Shown: positions 46,177 through 56,947, numbered from the stretch's first letter. The stretch is 64,000 nt of DNA from Arsukibacterium sp. MJ3 (GCF_000987765.1 NZ_LAHP01000008.1:62001-126000); one strand, 5' to 3'. Notes: generated by a model not told the origin, from the sequence alone. Translations and numbers: made by a program.

Positions 46177-48699
46177 TCATAAAGATGTCCCCCAACCCAG
46201 CGGTAACATAAAAAACAGCGCCACACTCAGCCAGTACATCGCCAGGTAATAAAACCATAGTGGCTTAATTACCTGGGGCTCATACGGCAAACTGGCACTG
46301 ACGTAGCCGCGAGCCACCCTAAGCGCCTGTAAGGCAGTAAGCAGCACCGCCAGCGCAGCATGACCCAACAGGTACAGCAAAATGACCATTAACACCGCAT
46401 CATGGGCATTGTCGGTATAATCCAGCGGTGCCATGATAAAAAGCACCAGCAACATTAAAAAATGCAGCAAGCCGGCACCGGCACTTAACCACAACTGACG
46501 TTGCAGTTGCTTAGCCGCACCATCAGCGAGGCGCTGACACAAGCGCTGAAATAGCCATACCGCAATACATACCGGTATACCGGATAACAACAACAACCAT
46601 AGTGATAGCGGCCCCTGAGCGGGCGCTGACCACTGCGGTGCCGCTGTCCATAAATAAAACCAGCCGAACAACAGCGACATATATAAGGCACCATTGGCCA
46701 GCAAGGTAACAATCATGCCCCAGCGCCCAGGGCCATCGATAGTCCGTGATTCTAATGGCAACTCCTGCTCAACGCCCTTTGTCAAGGGCGCCGCATCGGG
46801 ATGCCCGCCATTCTCCCAACTCCAACGCAGTAACAACGCAATAGTTACCACCATCGCCAGCAGCGCTACTACGTACCAGCGACTTAGCAGGCTAATACAT
46901 ACCACGGCCAGGGCCAGTGCGCTGTAAAGCGGCCACCAGGAATTGCCCGGCAAATGCAAAATTTTTTGAATCTGGGCATTGATAGCTGAAGTACCATAGG
47001 TTTCACGCAGGCCACTGTCAGCCTGAGCCAGCCCTTCCTGCCCGGCCGTTATTCTTTCAGCCAGCTGCGGGTCCTGCCATAGCGGGTGACGACTATTAAC
47101 GGTTGGTATACTGGCAAAGTTATACTGTGCTGGTGGCATATCCAGCGCCCACTCCAGGGTGTCGGCCTGCCACGGATTAGCGCTGGCCTTTTGGCCAAAC
47201 CAGAAATGCAATAATAAATCCAGAAGCACCATAGCCACGCCAATAGCCATCACAAAACCACCTATGGATGACAGCAGGTTTAATCCATCCCAGCCTAAAC
47301 CGGCTTCATAGGTATAAACCCGACGCGGCATACCCAGTAAACCTGTCAGATGCATTAACAGAAAAGTCAGGTTAAAGCCGCCAAAGGTTAGCCAGAAGCC
47401 CCAAGGGCCGATCACAGCCGAAGGCATTCGGCCCGATACCAACGGCAACCAGTAATACAGACCTGCTATTAACGGGAAAAACATGCCGCCAACCAGCACA
47501 TAATGCATATGGGCCACCACAAAGTGAGTGTCGTGGACCTGCCAGTTAAAGGGTACCAGCGCCAGCATCACCCCGGTCAGGCCACCGCAGACAAAAATCA
47601 CCAGAAAGCCACTTATCCACAGCATTGGTAAGCGGAAAACGACTTTGCCGCGCCACAAGGTGGCCAGCCAGGCAAACACCTGTATTGCGGTAGGGATGGC
47701 CACCAGCATACTGGCGATTGAAAAAAAAGCCTGCGCCAACTGTGGGATCCCCACGGTAAACATATGGTGCACCCACAGGCCAAAACTGATAAAGCCAGTC
47801 AGAATAATGGCGATAACCAGCCAGCGATAGCCGACAATCGGCCGACCGCTAAATACCGGAATAAGGGTGGAGACAATGCCGGCCGCCGGCAGGAAAATAA
47901 TGTAAACCTCGGGGTGGCCGAATAACCAGAATAAGTGCTGCCACAATAATGGATCGCCCCCCGCGGCGACTGTAAAAAATGGCATGCCTGCTGCGCGTTC
48001 CAGCTCCAATAAAATACTGGCCAGAATTAACGGCGGAAAGCCAAATACTATCATCAGGGCCATGACCAGAATGTACCAGCAGAACAAGGGCATCCGGCTA
48101 AGCGTCATGCCCTTGGCTCGGCTACACAAAATGGAAACCGTTAGCTCAATACCGGCTGCCATCGCCGAAATTTCGACAAAGGTAATACCCAGCAACCAGA
48201 AGTCAGAGCCGGGCCCGGGAGCAAACTCGCTGCTACTAAGTGGGGTATACATAAACCAGCCGGAATCGGGTGCAATACCGAGAAACAGGCTGAACATAAT
48301 AATAATGCCGCCAAATAAGTAGCAGTAGTAACCTAGGGCACTTATCCGTGGAAACACTAAATCACGGGCGCCTATCATTTTTGGGATCAAATAAATGGCC
48401 AGGCCTTCCAGCACCGGAATAGCAAATAAAAACATCATTACGCTGCCGTGCATGGTAAAAAGCTGGCTGTACACGCCGGCACTGATTATATCCTGCTCAG
48501 GCAACGCTAGTTGGGTGCGCAGTAGCATTGCCAGTACGCCGCCAATCAGGAAAAACAGCATACCTGTTACCATAAAACGCAGGCCAATAGTGCCATGATT
48601 TACCGCGGCCAAACTGCCCCAACCGGGTAAATTCGCCCATACCCCGGCGAGTTTACTGGCGTAAGCTGGCGGCGATGATCCTGACTTGGCCTCATTCAT
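46177..48699 (-). CDS. ctaD: Cytochrome c oxidase subunits I and III, fused
   Basis: Proton-pumping oxygen reductase core. Start ATG 48699 overlaps the coxB stop by 8 bp and gives 840 residues. The subunit I part (about 30-560) has heme-copper motifs: TMHGSVMMF (heme a His), WLFGHPEVYIIFLP with Cu-B His and the cross-linked Tyr, HHMFTVG, and VAHMHYVLVGG. The C-terminal 200 residues, from RWGMIVTLLANGALYMSLLF, are a subunit III-like domain. This fusion occurs in several proteobacterial ctaD genes. Type A oxidase is inferred from the GHPEVY context. Confidence 0.93.
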   Translation of the reverse strand: MNEAKSGSSPPAYASKLAGVWANLPGWGSLAAVNHGTIGLRFMVTGMLFFLIGGVLAMLLRTQLALPEQDIISAGVYSQLFTMHGSVMMFLFAIPVLEGLAIYLIPKMIGARDLVFPRISALGYYCYLFGGIIIMFSLFLGIAPDSGWFMYTPLSSSEFAPGPGSDFWLLGITFVEISAMAAGIELTVSILCSRAKGMTLSRMPLFCWYILVMALMIVFGFPPLILASILLELERAAGMPFFTVAAGGDPLLWQHLFWLFGHPEVYIIFLPAAGIVSTLIPVFSGRPIVGYRWLVIAIILTGFISFGLWVHHMFTVGIPQLAQAFFSIASMLVAIPTAIQVFAWLATLWRGKVVFRLPMLWISGFLVIFVCGGLTGVMLALVPFNWQVHDTHFVVAHMHYVLVGGMFFPLIAGLYYWLPLVSGRMPSAVIGPWGFWLTFGGFNLTFLLMHLTGLLGMPRRVYTYEAGLGWDGLNLLSSIGGFVMAIGVAMVLLDLLLHFWFGQKASANPWQADTLEWALDMPPAQYNFASIPTVNSRHPLWQDPQLAERITAGQEGLAQADSGLRETYGTSAINAQIQKILHLPGNSWWPLYSALALAVVCISLLSRWYVVALLAMVVTIALLLRWSWENGGHPDAAPLTKGVEQELPLESRTIDGPGRWGMIVTLLANGALYMSLLFGWFYLWTAAPQWSAPAQGPLSLWLLLLSGIPVCIAVWLFQRLCQRLADGAAKQLQRQLWLSAGAGLLHFLMLLVLFIMAPLDYTDNAHDAVLMVILLYLLGHAALAVLLTALQALRVARGYVSASLPYEPQVIKPLWFYYLAMYWLSVALFFMLPLGWGTSL

Positions 48700-49453
48700 C
48701 TGAAGCATTCTCCTGTAATTTGTGATGCGCAGCGGTGTGTCCCTGTAGCCACAGTGCAAATTTCACTGGCTCATGTGCAGTTACCGTAAATTGCATATGA
48801 GCATGACCCAGGCCACAATATTCGGCGCACTGGCCGCGATATATACCCGGCTCAGATGCTTCCAGCCGTAACACATTAGTCCGCCCGGGTAACATATCCA
48901 GTTTTACCCCCAGTCTGGGTACCCAAAAAGAATGAATAACATCGGCGCTGGTCAGGTGCAGATGCACCGGAGTATTTACCGGAATATGCAACTCATCAGT
49001 CAGTTGCCGCTCATAACCGGGATATTCAATCTGCCAATACCATTGGTGGCCGGTCACCTTAATATAGACCGCGTCTTCAGCGCTCAGCGGCATCATCCGC
49101 TGCCCTATTGGCACGCCTGCAATCAGCAGCGCCGTAATACTGACAACAGGCAATACCAAGCCGCCCCAGAGGATCCAGCGGCAACTTGGTGCATCTGCAG
49201 CATCATTTGCCTGACGTATTATTGCGTAGTGCCATAGCAGTACCACCGCCAACAAAATAATGCTGAAAAAGCCAAACATCGCCCACCACAACCATGCCAC
49301 CTCGGCGGCAGCTGGCCCCTTAGGGTCAAGCGCTGAGAAAGGTCCACTGCAAGCTGTCTGGCTAAGTAGTGTGATAGCGCCGCAGAACACTGCTACACTC
49401 TTTGGCAACGAAGTGGGTCGCAACCGATTTGGCTGGGATAATTTAGTGAGCAC
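48692..49453 (-). CDS. coxB: Cytochrome c oxidase subunit II (CuA)
   Basis: Receives electrons at the CuA centre. The likely start is a GTG at 49453 (253 residues), since further upstream the frame runs into the opposing DUF2231 gene; no clear ribosome site is seen, so the exact start is uncertain. A lipoprotein-like signal ends at SQTAC, then two helices, then the cupredoxin domain with YRGQCAEYCGLGHAHMQF, holding the CuA Cys, His and Met ligands. No cytochrome c domain is fused. It is the first gene of the oxidase cluster. Confidence 0.87.
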   Translation of the reverse strand: MLTKLSQPNRLRPTSLPKSVAVFCGAITLLSQTACSGPFSALDPKGPAAAEVAWLWWAMFGFFSIILLAVVLLWHYAIIRQANDAADAPSCRWILWGGLVLPVVSITALLIAGVPIGQRMMPLSAEDAVYIKVTGHQWYWQIEYPGYERQLTDELHIPVNTPVHLHLTSADVIHSFWVPRLGVKLDMLPGRTNVLRLEASEPGIYRGQCAEYCGLGHAHMQFTVTAHEPVKFALWLQGHTAAHHKLQENASDE

Positions 49454-49480
49454 AGCGCTTAATGTTTTGTGAGGTTTGAT

Positions 49481-49960
49481 ATGTCGATGGAACCGATTAA
49501 CAGCCAGATCCAGGTATTTGGCCACCCTATTCACCCCGGGCTTATTCATTTTCCGGTGGCCGCGTTGCTCGGCCTGATTGCCACTGATCTGGCATTTATG
49601 TACGGTAGCGATCCGTTCTGGGCCAGAGCCAGCTTGTGGCTGGCTGGGGTCGGCGCTATTGGTGGCTGGCTGGCCAGTATTGCCGGCTTGATGGATTTGC
49701 TGCTGGTAAGCCAAATAAGACGCCTGATCAGTGGTTGGTGTCATGCGATGCTGGCAGTCATGTTGCTGTCGCTGGCCACGTTTAACTGGCTGCTGCGCCT
49801 GCCCGATGCTGCTGCCCAAATCATGCCCAAAGGGCTTTACTTGTCGTTGCTCAGTGGTTTGTTGATTGTCGCTACCGGCTATCTTGGTGGCCGGCTGGTC
49901 TATGAGTATGCCGTGGGAGTGAATATTGACGATATGCTGCAAGAAGACGCTAAATCGTGA
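49481..49960 (+). CDS. DUF2231 membrane protein
   Basis: 159 residues; ATG 49481 is preceded by GAGG 6 bp upstream. Four hydrophobic segments. It begins with IQVFGHPIHPGLIHFPVA, the DUF2231 hallmark of a His-Pro pair. The family often sits near oxidase or heme/copper genes, and here it is divergent from coxB with only 27 bp between the starts, which suggests joint regulation. Function unknown. Confidence 0.87.
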   Translation: MSMEPINSQIQVFGHPIHPGLIHFPVAALLGLIATDLAFMYGSDPFWARASLWLAGVGAIGGWLASIAGLMDLLLVSQIRRLISGWCHAMLAVMLLSLATFNWLLRLPDAAAQIMPKGLYLSLLSGLLIVATGYLGGRLVYEYAVGVNIDDMLQEDAKS

Positions 49961-49986
49961 ACCAGCAATCGCCTGATTCAGCCATA

Positions 49987-50424
49987 TCATGATGCAAACC
50001 ATCGCAACGCCTCCAACTGCGGTTTTAGCAATACTAAGACAATAATGCTCGACAATAACAATAAAACAATACCAAGCAAGCCATAGCTTTTACCCGCCAC
50101 GCTTTTGGCCGCTGGCCGGTGGCTGTACAAAATCAGCAAACCGGCAGTAACGTGGCACACCACTAATGCGGTTACTACTGTCAGTTTCAGTAACAACCAC
50201 CTGTCTAAGTTATCATCAAACGCGAAAATTGCCGTACCAGAGACTATCGTTAATAAGCCGGCCGGGCTCGCCAGCAGGGTAAACCATAAGCGCTCTAAAC
50301 TATCGCTCTTTTTAGAGATTTGCGGGCCTACCGATGAAGCACGCGGTATTAGCAGCAATAAAATACATAGGGCCGCCGCCCACGTCACCAAACTGCCAAT
50401 ATGCAAGAACAACAACCAGAGCAT
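49987..50424 (-). CDS. CopD-like/HemJ-like small membrane protein
   Basis: 145 residues with about four membrane helices. LHIGSLVTWAAAL and FTLLASPAGLLTIVSG resemble the copper-resistance protein D / HemJ superfamily, with a conserved His in helix I and another in helix III (VVCHVTAGLL). A heme or copper role is plausible next to the oxidase genes. Convergent with the DUF2231 gene. Exact family not certain. Confidence 0.65.
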   Translation of the reverse strand: MLWLLFLHIGSLVTWAAALCILLLLIPRASSVGPQISKKSDSLERLWFTLLASPAGLLTIVSGTAIFAFDDNLDRWLLLKLTVVTALVVCHVTAGLLILYSHRPAAKSVAGKSYGLLGIVLLLLSSIIVLVLLKPQLEALRWFAS

Positions 50425-50601
50425 GAACCTATTCCATTAGTTACAGGCAAGATAAGCAAACATCCACGCAAAATGTTAATTACATGAATATGTTAAGTAT
50501 TGCTGTTAACTGTAGCAGACAAAAACAGAGGTGCAGCCCGGCCGGCAAAAAAGTTTGCCCACCGGAGCTTATTTGAGCAGCATCACCCTAAACAACGGAT
50601 T

Positions 50602-53600
50602 TTAATACTGAATATTTTTTATTTTAAATACGGTGCAATATAATACCGGCAAAAACAGTAATGTCAGTAATGTCGCAAACCCCAGGCCAAACATAATCAC
50701 CACAGCCAGACTTGAAAAAAACACATCGCCCAATAGCGGGATCATTCCCAAAATGGTGGTAATAGCTGCCATAGCGACCGGCCTTACCCGGCTAACCGCG
50801 CTATCAAATACCGCATCAAAAGCCGCCTTGCCCTCTGCCAGCTCCAATTTTATTTGTTCTACCAGTACAATGCAGTTTTTAATGAGCATGCCGGATAAAC
50901 TTAAAAACCCCAACAGCGCAATAAAACCAAAAGGGGCCCCAAGCAGTAACAACCCGAAACTAACACCGATAATCGCTAACGGTACACAAGCCCATATTAC
51001 TAAAGCGCTTCGCAGCGAATTAAACATTAGCACTGTGACCACAAACATCAGCAAATACCCCAAGGGTAAAGAGCTAAACAGCGCGCGTTGCGCTTTTTGT
51101 TGGGCTTCGTACTCACCGCCCCAACTGAGAAAGTAGCCGGTGGGCATTGTAATAGCTTCAATATCCGCTTTAACCCTGGCATGCAATGCCGATGCAGTAT
51201 CCTCTGACAAGGTGTCATGATCAGCCATAACGGTAATGGTTCTTTTACGATCACGCCGCTGAATTTGTGCATCTTCCCACACTAAATCAAAACCGGTAAC
51301 AACCTGGGTGATCGGTACATATCGCTGCAATTTATTACTATAAACCTGTAAATCGTACAACGCATCCAGATTATCCCGTTCGGCTAACGGTGACCGGGCG
51401 ACGATTGGCAGCAAATGCGTGCCATCCCGATACATACCCACAGTGCGCCCCGACATGCTGGTCAGCAACACTTCATCAATATCTTGTTTGCTAATACCCG
51501 CTCGTCTTGCCATCGCTTCGTTAAAATGAGGCCGGATCACCTTCGCCCGCTCGCGCCAGTTATCTCTGATACTAACGGCCTGACCATCGGCCAGTAAAAT
51601 GGCTTTAGCCTGCTCAGCCAACTGGCGCAGGGTGTCTGGATTAGCACCGCTAAAACGCGCCTCAATTTTAGCCGGCGTGGACGGCCCTACTTCCAAACGT
51701 AATAACTTATGCTGCAAGCGTGGTAGCTGCGCGGTAATATAATCACGGGTATGCTGCATTAGTGCGGGTAATTGCTCGCGATGTTCAGCCCTGACAATTA
51801 ATTGACTGTAAGCGGCAAAGTTTTTTTCCGGCTGATACGTTAACATAAAGCGTTCAGCCCCCCGGCCACTGGTACTGGTAACATGGCTTACTCCATCGAG
51901 CGTCGATAGATAATTCATCAACACCACGGCATCGGCGGTGGCATGACGAATGTCAGTACCTTCAGGTTGCCATAAATCAACCAGAAAAATTGGTGTATTA
52001 GAGGGTGGAAAAAACACCTGCTTAACATTACCAAAGCCAATAACAGCAACCACCAGCAACGTCAGAGTAAAGCCATAAGTCACCAGCCTATAGCGTAACG
52101 CCAACATAAGCACAGCACGATAGAGATTGAAGATCACGCCCTGATACAGTGGCTCTGGCTCACTATTGCCAGGCTGTAGTTTATCTTTAAATAACATACT
52201 GGCAAAAAACGGTGTCAGGGTTATCGCAGTGATCCAGCTAAGCAGCAACGACACCAATAATACCCAAAACAAACTGCCGGCAAATTCGCCGGTTGCATCA
52301 CTCGATAAACCAATGGGTGCAAAGGCCGCAATGGCAATTACGGTGGCGCCAAGTAACGGCCACTGGGTTTGTTTAACAATTAAACTGGCGGCGTCGGCCA
52401 GTTTTAAGCGGCGCTGCATGCCAATTAAAATACCTTCGGTAATTACAATGGCGTTATCTACCAGCATGCCAAGGGCAATAATTAGTGCCCCTAGCGACAC
52501 TCGCTGCAACTCAATTTGCATCTGCTGCATAAAAATAAAAGTACCCAGCACCGTTAAAAGCAGAATAACACCGATTAAAATACCGCTGCGTAATCCCATA
52601 AACAGCAATAAAACGGCAATTACAATTGCCACCGCTGCCGCTAAGTTCAAAATAAAACCACTAACCGAATTCGCCACTTCATCCGGCTGGTTGTAGATAG
52701 TATGCAGCAGCATACCCACTGGTTTGTTATATTCCAGCTCGGCTAACCGCTGCTGCACATGTGCGCCGGCGTTAACCACGTTAACCCCACTGGAGAATGA
52801 TATGCCTAAGGTAAGTGCATTCTGGCCAGCGAAGCGGATGAGCTGATTTGGTGCTTCGACGTTTTCCCGATAAACTTTTGCAACATCACCCAGATAAATT
52901 AACTCTTTTGAATCAGGGCTTGAGATAATCAGTGTTTCCAGCTCAGCTACCGACTGAAATTCACCGGTTGGATAAATGCGTAGCCGGTCTGGCCCCACTT
53001 TAATAGAGCCGGCATTTGCCACCATATTCTGGCTTTGTAATAAGGCAGAAAGCGTTTGCGGTGCAATACCCAGTGCCGTTAAGCGCGGCCTGGAAATTTC
53101 AACAATCACTTGTTCTTGCTGCACACCACCCACAGCTACCTTACCAACGCCTTGCACCAGCACCAGCTCCCGGCGCAGAAAATCAACATAGTCACGCAGT
53201 TCATCGTCATTAAAGTCGGCACCGCTAACAGCATATAATATGCCATACACATCACCAAAATCGTCTTTAACCTGCGGTGGCCGCACACCCGGCGGCAACT
53301 GAGGTTGCAAGTCATTTACCTTGTGGCGCAGTTCATCCCATATTTGTTTTAACTCTTTGGCGCGGTAAGTATCTTTCATCTCAACCACTAGCTGCGACAA
53401 GCCGGCAGTAGAAACCGAGGTAACATGATTAACATAAGGTAATTGTTGAATTGCATTTTCCAGCGGATAAGTCACTTCTTCTTCTACCTGAATAGGTGAT
53501 GCGCCGGGATACTGGGTAATGATTAGCGCCTGCTTTAAGGTAAACTGCGGATCTTCCAGCCGGCCCAGCCCCATATAAGCGGCAATACCACCAAACAATA

Positions 53601-53661
53601 AAATGGCGGCAAACAACCAGGATGACGTGCGGTACTGAATAAAATAGCGAGCCAGATCCAT
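50602..53661 (-). CDS. RND multidrug efflux permease (AcrB-like)
   Basis: 1019 residues from ATG 53661, one base after the adaptor stop; earlier in-frame codons lie inside the adaptor. The N-terminal MDLARYFIQYR with helix 1, ITQYPGASPIQVEEEVTYPLE, and helix IV ALGMLVDNAIVITEGI with a conserved Asp pair mark the AcrB/HAE family rather than heavy-metal pumps. It exports hydrophobic or amphiphilic compounds (family inference). The substrate is unknown. No outer-membrane gene is adjacent, so it probably uses a TolC encoded elsewhere. Confidence 0.92.
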   Translation of the reverse strand: MDLARYFIQYRTSSWLFAAILLFGGIAAYMGLGRLEDPQFTLKQALIITQYPGASPIQVEEEVTYPLENAIQQLPYVNHVTSVSTAGLSQLVVEMKDTYRAKELKQIWDELRHKVNDLQPQLPPGVRPPQVKDDFGDVYGILYAVSGADFNDDELRDYVDFLRRELVLVQGVGKVAVGGVQQEQVIVEISRPRLTALGIAPQTLSALLQSQNMVANAGSIKVGPDRLRIYPTGEFQSVAELETLIISSPDSKELIYLGDVAKVYRENVEAPNQLIRFAGQNALTLGISFSSGVNVVNAGAHVQQRLAELEYNKPVGMLLHTIYNQPDEVANSVSGFILNLAAAVAIVIAVLLLFMGLRSGILIGVILLLTVLGTFIFMQQMQIELQRVSLGALIIALGMLVDNAIVITEGILIGMQRRLKLADAASLIVKQTQWPLLGATVIAIAAFAPIGLSSDATGEFAGSLFWVLLVSLLLSWITAITLTPFFASMLFKDKLQPGNSEPEPLYQGVIFNLYRAVLMLALRYRLVTYGFTLTLLVVAVIGFGNVKQVFFPPSNTPIFLVDLWQPEGTDIRHATADAVVLMNYLSTLDGVSHVTSTSGRGAERFMLTYQPEKNFAAYSQLIVRAEHREQLPALMQHTRDYITAQLPRLQHKLLRLEVGPSTPAKIEARFSGANPDTLRQLAEQAKAILLADGQAVSIRDNWRERAKVIRPHFNEAMARRAGISKQDIDEVLLTSMSGRTVGMYRDGTHLLPIVARSPLAERDNLDALYDLQVYSNKLQRYVPITQVVTGFDLVWEDAQIQRRDRKRTITVMADHDTLSEDTASALHARVKADIEAITMPTGYFLSWGGEYEAQQKAQRALFSSLPLGYLLMFVVTVLMFNSLRSALVIWACVPLAIIGVSFGLLLLGAPFGFIALLGFLSLSGMLIKNCIVLVEQIKLELAEGKAAFDAVFDSAVSRVRPVAMAAITTILGMIPLLGDVFFSSLAVVIMFGLGFATLLTLLFLPVLYCTVFKIKNIQY

Positions 53662-53662
53662 G

Positions 53663-54751
53663 TTACAGCCCTCGCTCACGCACCCACGGCCTGACCTGCT
53701 GGCCTTCACTAAGTTGCTGCACCCCGGCGGTAACAATTTGCTCACCTGCAGCAAGGCCTGAAGTAATCGCAGCGCCGGCGCTGGTTAAACTACTGACGGT
53801 AACCTGACGCTGACTAACCACACCATTTTGCGGATTAAACACCCAGACATAACTTTGCTGGCTGCTTAAGCTGCTATCGCTTGGCATAAAAATGGCACTG
53901 GCTGGAATAAAAAGCGCTGCAACATAGGCGGCATTAATTTTACTAACCTCAGCAATAACGTTAGCGGTCATACCGGACAGTACATTAAATTCGGTAGGGG
54001 TGGCCATACTAAACACCACTTTAAAGCTGTTAGTGGCCGGATCAGCCCGGGTGTCCCACTCGCGAATGCGAGCACGGTACCGATACATCGGGTGTGAGTC
54101 AAAAACCACCTCGGGTTGATAATCAAAATCTTGCCGGACATTGGAAATCACATCTTCAGGTACCTGAATAACAACATCGACCTGATCCCGTACCTGTAAT
54201 TCCATAATAGCTTGCTGAGCCGACACATTTTCATGATTTTCAACTAATAAGCGCGAAATAATACCCGCAAAAGGCGCTTCTAACCGGGTATAACTCAGGG
54301 CCGTTTCGGCGGTTGATAAATCAGCTTGGGCCACTTGCAATTGCGCTCTGGCTTCATCAAATACTGCTTGGGATACCAATTTCTGCGCAATAAGCTGTTC
54401 GGCACGGGTAAATTGGGTTTGCGCCAGCTCAAAGCGGGCTTTAGCCTGATCTAACTTCAAATTAAAGTCAGTATCGTCCAACCGGGCAAGCAGTTCGCCA
54501 TTTTGTACCAACTGGCCTGGTCGGGCAATAAGTTGCACCAACTTACCACTCACCCTGAAGGTAAGATTTGCCCGCTCTGTCGGCTCTACTACCGCAGGGA
54601 ATTGCCTTACCGCAGCGCTTGATTCCGTACTCACCTGATGCAATTTAACCGGTCTTATCAGCGGCTGCACCGGTTCAGGTTTAGGCTCTGTGCAACCAAG
54701 CAATACTATTCCCGCACAAGCCAAAAGCAACAACTTTGATAAACGCAGCAT
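53663..54751 (-). CDS. RND efflux periplasmic adaptor lipoprotein (AcrA-like)
   Basis: 362 residues from ATG 54751 (AGGA upstream); frames further up read into the tandem repeat. The signal peptide ends at the lipobox LLGC (Cys near residue 20), so the mature adaptor is lipid-anchored in the inner membrane. A coiled-coil hairpin (about 100-170) and the lipoyl/barrel domains follow. It is the first gene of the two-gene pump operon. The short 10-bp repeat at 54811 lies in its leader. Confidence 0.92.
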   Translation of the reverse strand: MLRLSKLLLLACAGIVLLGCTEPKPEPVQPLIRPVKLHQVSTESSAAVRQFPAVVEPTERANLTFRVSGKLVQLIARPGQLVQNGELLARLDDTDFNLKLDQAKARFELAQTQFTRAEQLIAQKLVSQAVFDEARAQLQVAQADLSTAETALSYTRLEAPFAGIISRLLVENHENVSAQQAIMELQVRDQVDVVIQVPEDVISNVRQDFDYQPEVVFDSHPMYRYRARIREWDTRADPATNSFKVVFSMATPTEFNVLSGMTANVIAEVSKINAAYVAALFIPASAIFMPSDSSLSSQQSYVWVFNPQNGVVSQRQVTVSSLTSAGAAITSGLAAGEQIVTAGVQQLSEGQQVRPWVRERGL

Positions 54752-54805
54752 AACAATCATCCTGAAAACCTGATGTAACAAAAAAAGAGGGCAAAAACAC
54801 CACAG

Positions 54806-54843
54806 CCAAAACAAGGCAAAACAAGGCAAAACAAGGCAAAACG
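54806..54843. repeat. 10-bp tandem repeat in the leader of the RND operon
   Basis: The unit ACAAGGCAAA occurs three times in perfect tandem (54811-54840), flanked by partial copies on both sides, about 55-95 bp upstream of the adaptor ATG. The repeat is non-coding here. Copy-number change would shift promoter or leader spacing. Confidence 0.9.
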
Positions 54844-54943
54844 GTAACTAAGCGTTTAGCAAGCCACAACTAATCAGCTCTGACCAGTAAAACATATTAA
54901 ACAGTAAAACATGTCCATTAACAGCAAGTTTTTACGCTAGCGG

Positions 54944-56947
54944 TTAAATTTCCAGCAATGCCTGTTTTAATTGCTGCACCTCATCACGCACTGCAGCAGC
55001 TTGTTCAAATTCTAAATCTTTAGCGTGCTGCAGCATTTTTTGTTCCAGCTGTTTCATTTGTGCTTGCAGCTGATATGGCGTTTTACCTTTAACCAGTTTC
55101 ATCTGTTCAGCCACTTTTCGAAGTGCCGTTGGTGCGGTGGGTGCTTGACCCAAATCCATCACATCAGAAATTTTCTTACGAATAGCGGTGGGAGAAATAC
55201 CCCGTTCCAGGTTATAGGCAATTTGCTTATCGCGGCGCCGATCTGTTTCATCTATGGCACGCTGCATTGAACCGGTGATCCTGTCAGCATACAAAATAGC
55301 TTTACCTTTCAGGTTTCGAGCAGCCCGCCCCATGGTTTGAATTAAGGCGCGGTCTGAGCGTAAAAAGCCTTCTTTATCGGCATCAAGAATCGCTACCAGC
55401 GACACTTCTGGAATATCCAGCCCCTCGCGCAATAAATTAATGCCCACCAATACATCAAATACACCAAGGCGTAAATCACGGATAATTTCCATCCGCTCAA
55501 CGGTATCGATATCAGAGTGTAAATAACGAACCCGGATTTGATGTTCGCTCAGGTATTCCGTTAAATCTTCCGCCATCTTTTTAGTTAATGTGGTCACCAA
55601 CACCCGTTCACCAAGTTCCGCACGGGCCAGCGCTTCAGACATTAAGTCATCGACCTGGCTGCCCACCGGCCGAATTTCAATAACCGGATCGAGCAGCCCC
55701 GTTGGCCGCACAACTTGTTCAATTACTTCACCGCCAGATTTTTCCAACTCATATTTAGCTGGCGTGGCAGAGACATATACCCGTTGCGGTGCAATAGCTT
55801 CGAATTCATCAAACTTTAGGGGCCGGTTATCCAGTGCTGAAGGTAAGCGAAAACCATAATTTACCAGATTTTCTTTGCGTGAACGGTCGCCTTTATACAT
55901 GGCGCCAATTTGCGATACGGTAACGTGCGATTCATCGATAAACATTAAGCCATCTGCCGGAAAATAATCCAGCAAGGTCGGTGGCGGCTCGCCATTGCCG
56001 CGGCCCGATAAATAGCGCGAGTAATTCTCAATACCCGAACAATAACCAAGCTCAACCATCATCTCAATATCAAACTGGGTACGCTGAGCAATGCGCTGTT
56101 CTTCCAGTAATTTATTGTTGTCGAGTAAATCAGCCCGTCGCGATACCAACTCAATTTTTATCTGCTCTACCGCTGCCAGTATTTTCTCACGCGGCGTAAC
56201 ATAATGCGTTTTCGGGTAAATGGTATAGCGGATAACCACTTGCTCTACCGCCCCGGTTAACGGGTCAAATATACTTATTCGCTCAATTTCTTCGTCAAAT
56301 AGTTCAACCCGCACCGCCATTTCGTCCGACTCTGCCGGAAAAATGTCGATAACATCACCACGCACCCGGTAGGTAGCTCGCTGAAACGCAATATCATTTC
56401 GATTATATTGCAGCTCGGCCAGCCGCCGCAGAATAAAACGTTGATCAACAATATCCCCTACTTTTAAATGCAGTAACATTTTCATGTAGGATACCGGATC
56501 GCCTAAACCATAAATGGCTGACACAGAGGCAATAATAACCACGTCGCGCCGCTCCATTAGTGCTTTAGTCGCCGACAAACGCATTTGTTCTATATGCTCG
56601 TTTATAGACGCGTCTTTTTCAATAAAGGTATCGGTAGAGGGTACATAGGCTTCTGGCTGATAGTAGTCATAATAGGAAACAAAGTACTCTACTGAATTAT
56701 GCGGAAAAAACGTTTTCATCTCACCGTATAGCTGGGCAGCCAAGGTTTTATTATGGGCCATAATTAAGGTGGGCCGGTTAACTTTAGCAATCACATTGGC
56801 CATGGTGAAGGTTTTACCGGAACCCGTTACTCCCAGCAAGGTTTGATGGGCTAAACCCGACTCAAGGCCATCAACCAATTTTGTGATGGCTTCAGGTTGA
56901 TCGCCCGCCGGTTGATAATCTGACACCAATTCAAAAGCCCGGGTCAT
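54944..56947 (-). CDS. uvrB: Excinuclease ABC subunit B
   Basis: Damage-verifying helicase of nucleotide excision repair. 667 residues (E. coli 673). Walker [11 protein letters not shown] (about 39-48), the beta-hairpin [10 protein letters not shown] region, DESH box, and the C-terminal UVR domain ([21 protein letters not shown]) that binds UvrC. Its start overlaps the MATE gene stop as ATGA, so the MATE exporter and uvrB share translation. Confidence 0.97.
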   Translation of the reverse strand: MTRAFELVSDYQPAGDQPEAITKLVDGLESGLAHQTLLGVTGSGKTFTMANVIAKVNRPTLIMAHNKTLAAQLYGEMKTFFPHNSVEYFVSYYDYYQPEAYVPSTDTFIEKDASINEHIEQMRLSATKALMERRDVVIIASVSAIYGLGDPVSYMKMLLHLKVGDIVDQRFILRRLAELQYNRNDIAFQRATYRVRGDVIDIFPAESDEMAVRVELFDEEIERISIFDPLTGAVEQVVIRYTIYPKTHYVTPREKILAAVEQIKIELVSRRADLLDNNKLLEEQRIAQRTQFDIEMMVELGYCSGIENYSRYLSGRGNGEPPPTLLDYFPADGLMFIDESHVTVSQIGAMYKGDRSRKENLVNYGFRLPSALDNRPLKFDEFEAIAPQRVYVSATPAKYELEKSGGEVIEQVVRPTGLLDPVIEIRPVGSQVDDLMSEALARAELGERVLVTTLTKKMAEDLTEYLSEHQIRVRYLHSDIDTVERMEIIRDLRLGVFDVLVGINLLREGLDIPEVSLVAILDADKEGFLRSDRALIQTMGRAARNLKGKAILYADRITGSMQRAIDETDRRRDKQIAYNLERGISPTAIRKKISDVMDLGQAPTAPTALRKVAEQMKLVKGKTPYQLQAQMKQLEQKMLQHAKDLEFEQAAAVRDEVQQLKQALLEI

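Noticed and set aside
49454-50002. Long N-terminal extension of the coxB frame
   Set aside because: It is Gln/His-rich, lacks homology and lies opposite the clear DUF2231 gene; the real start is near 49453.
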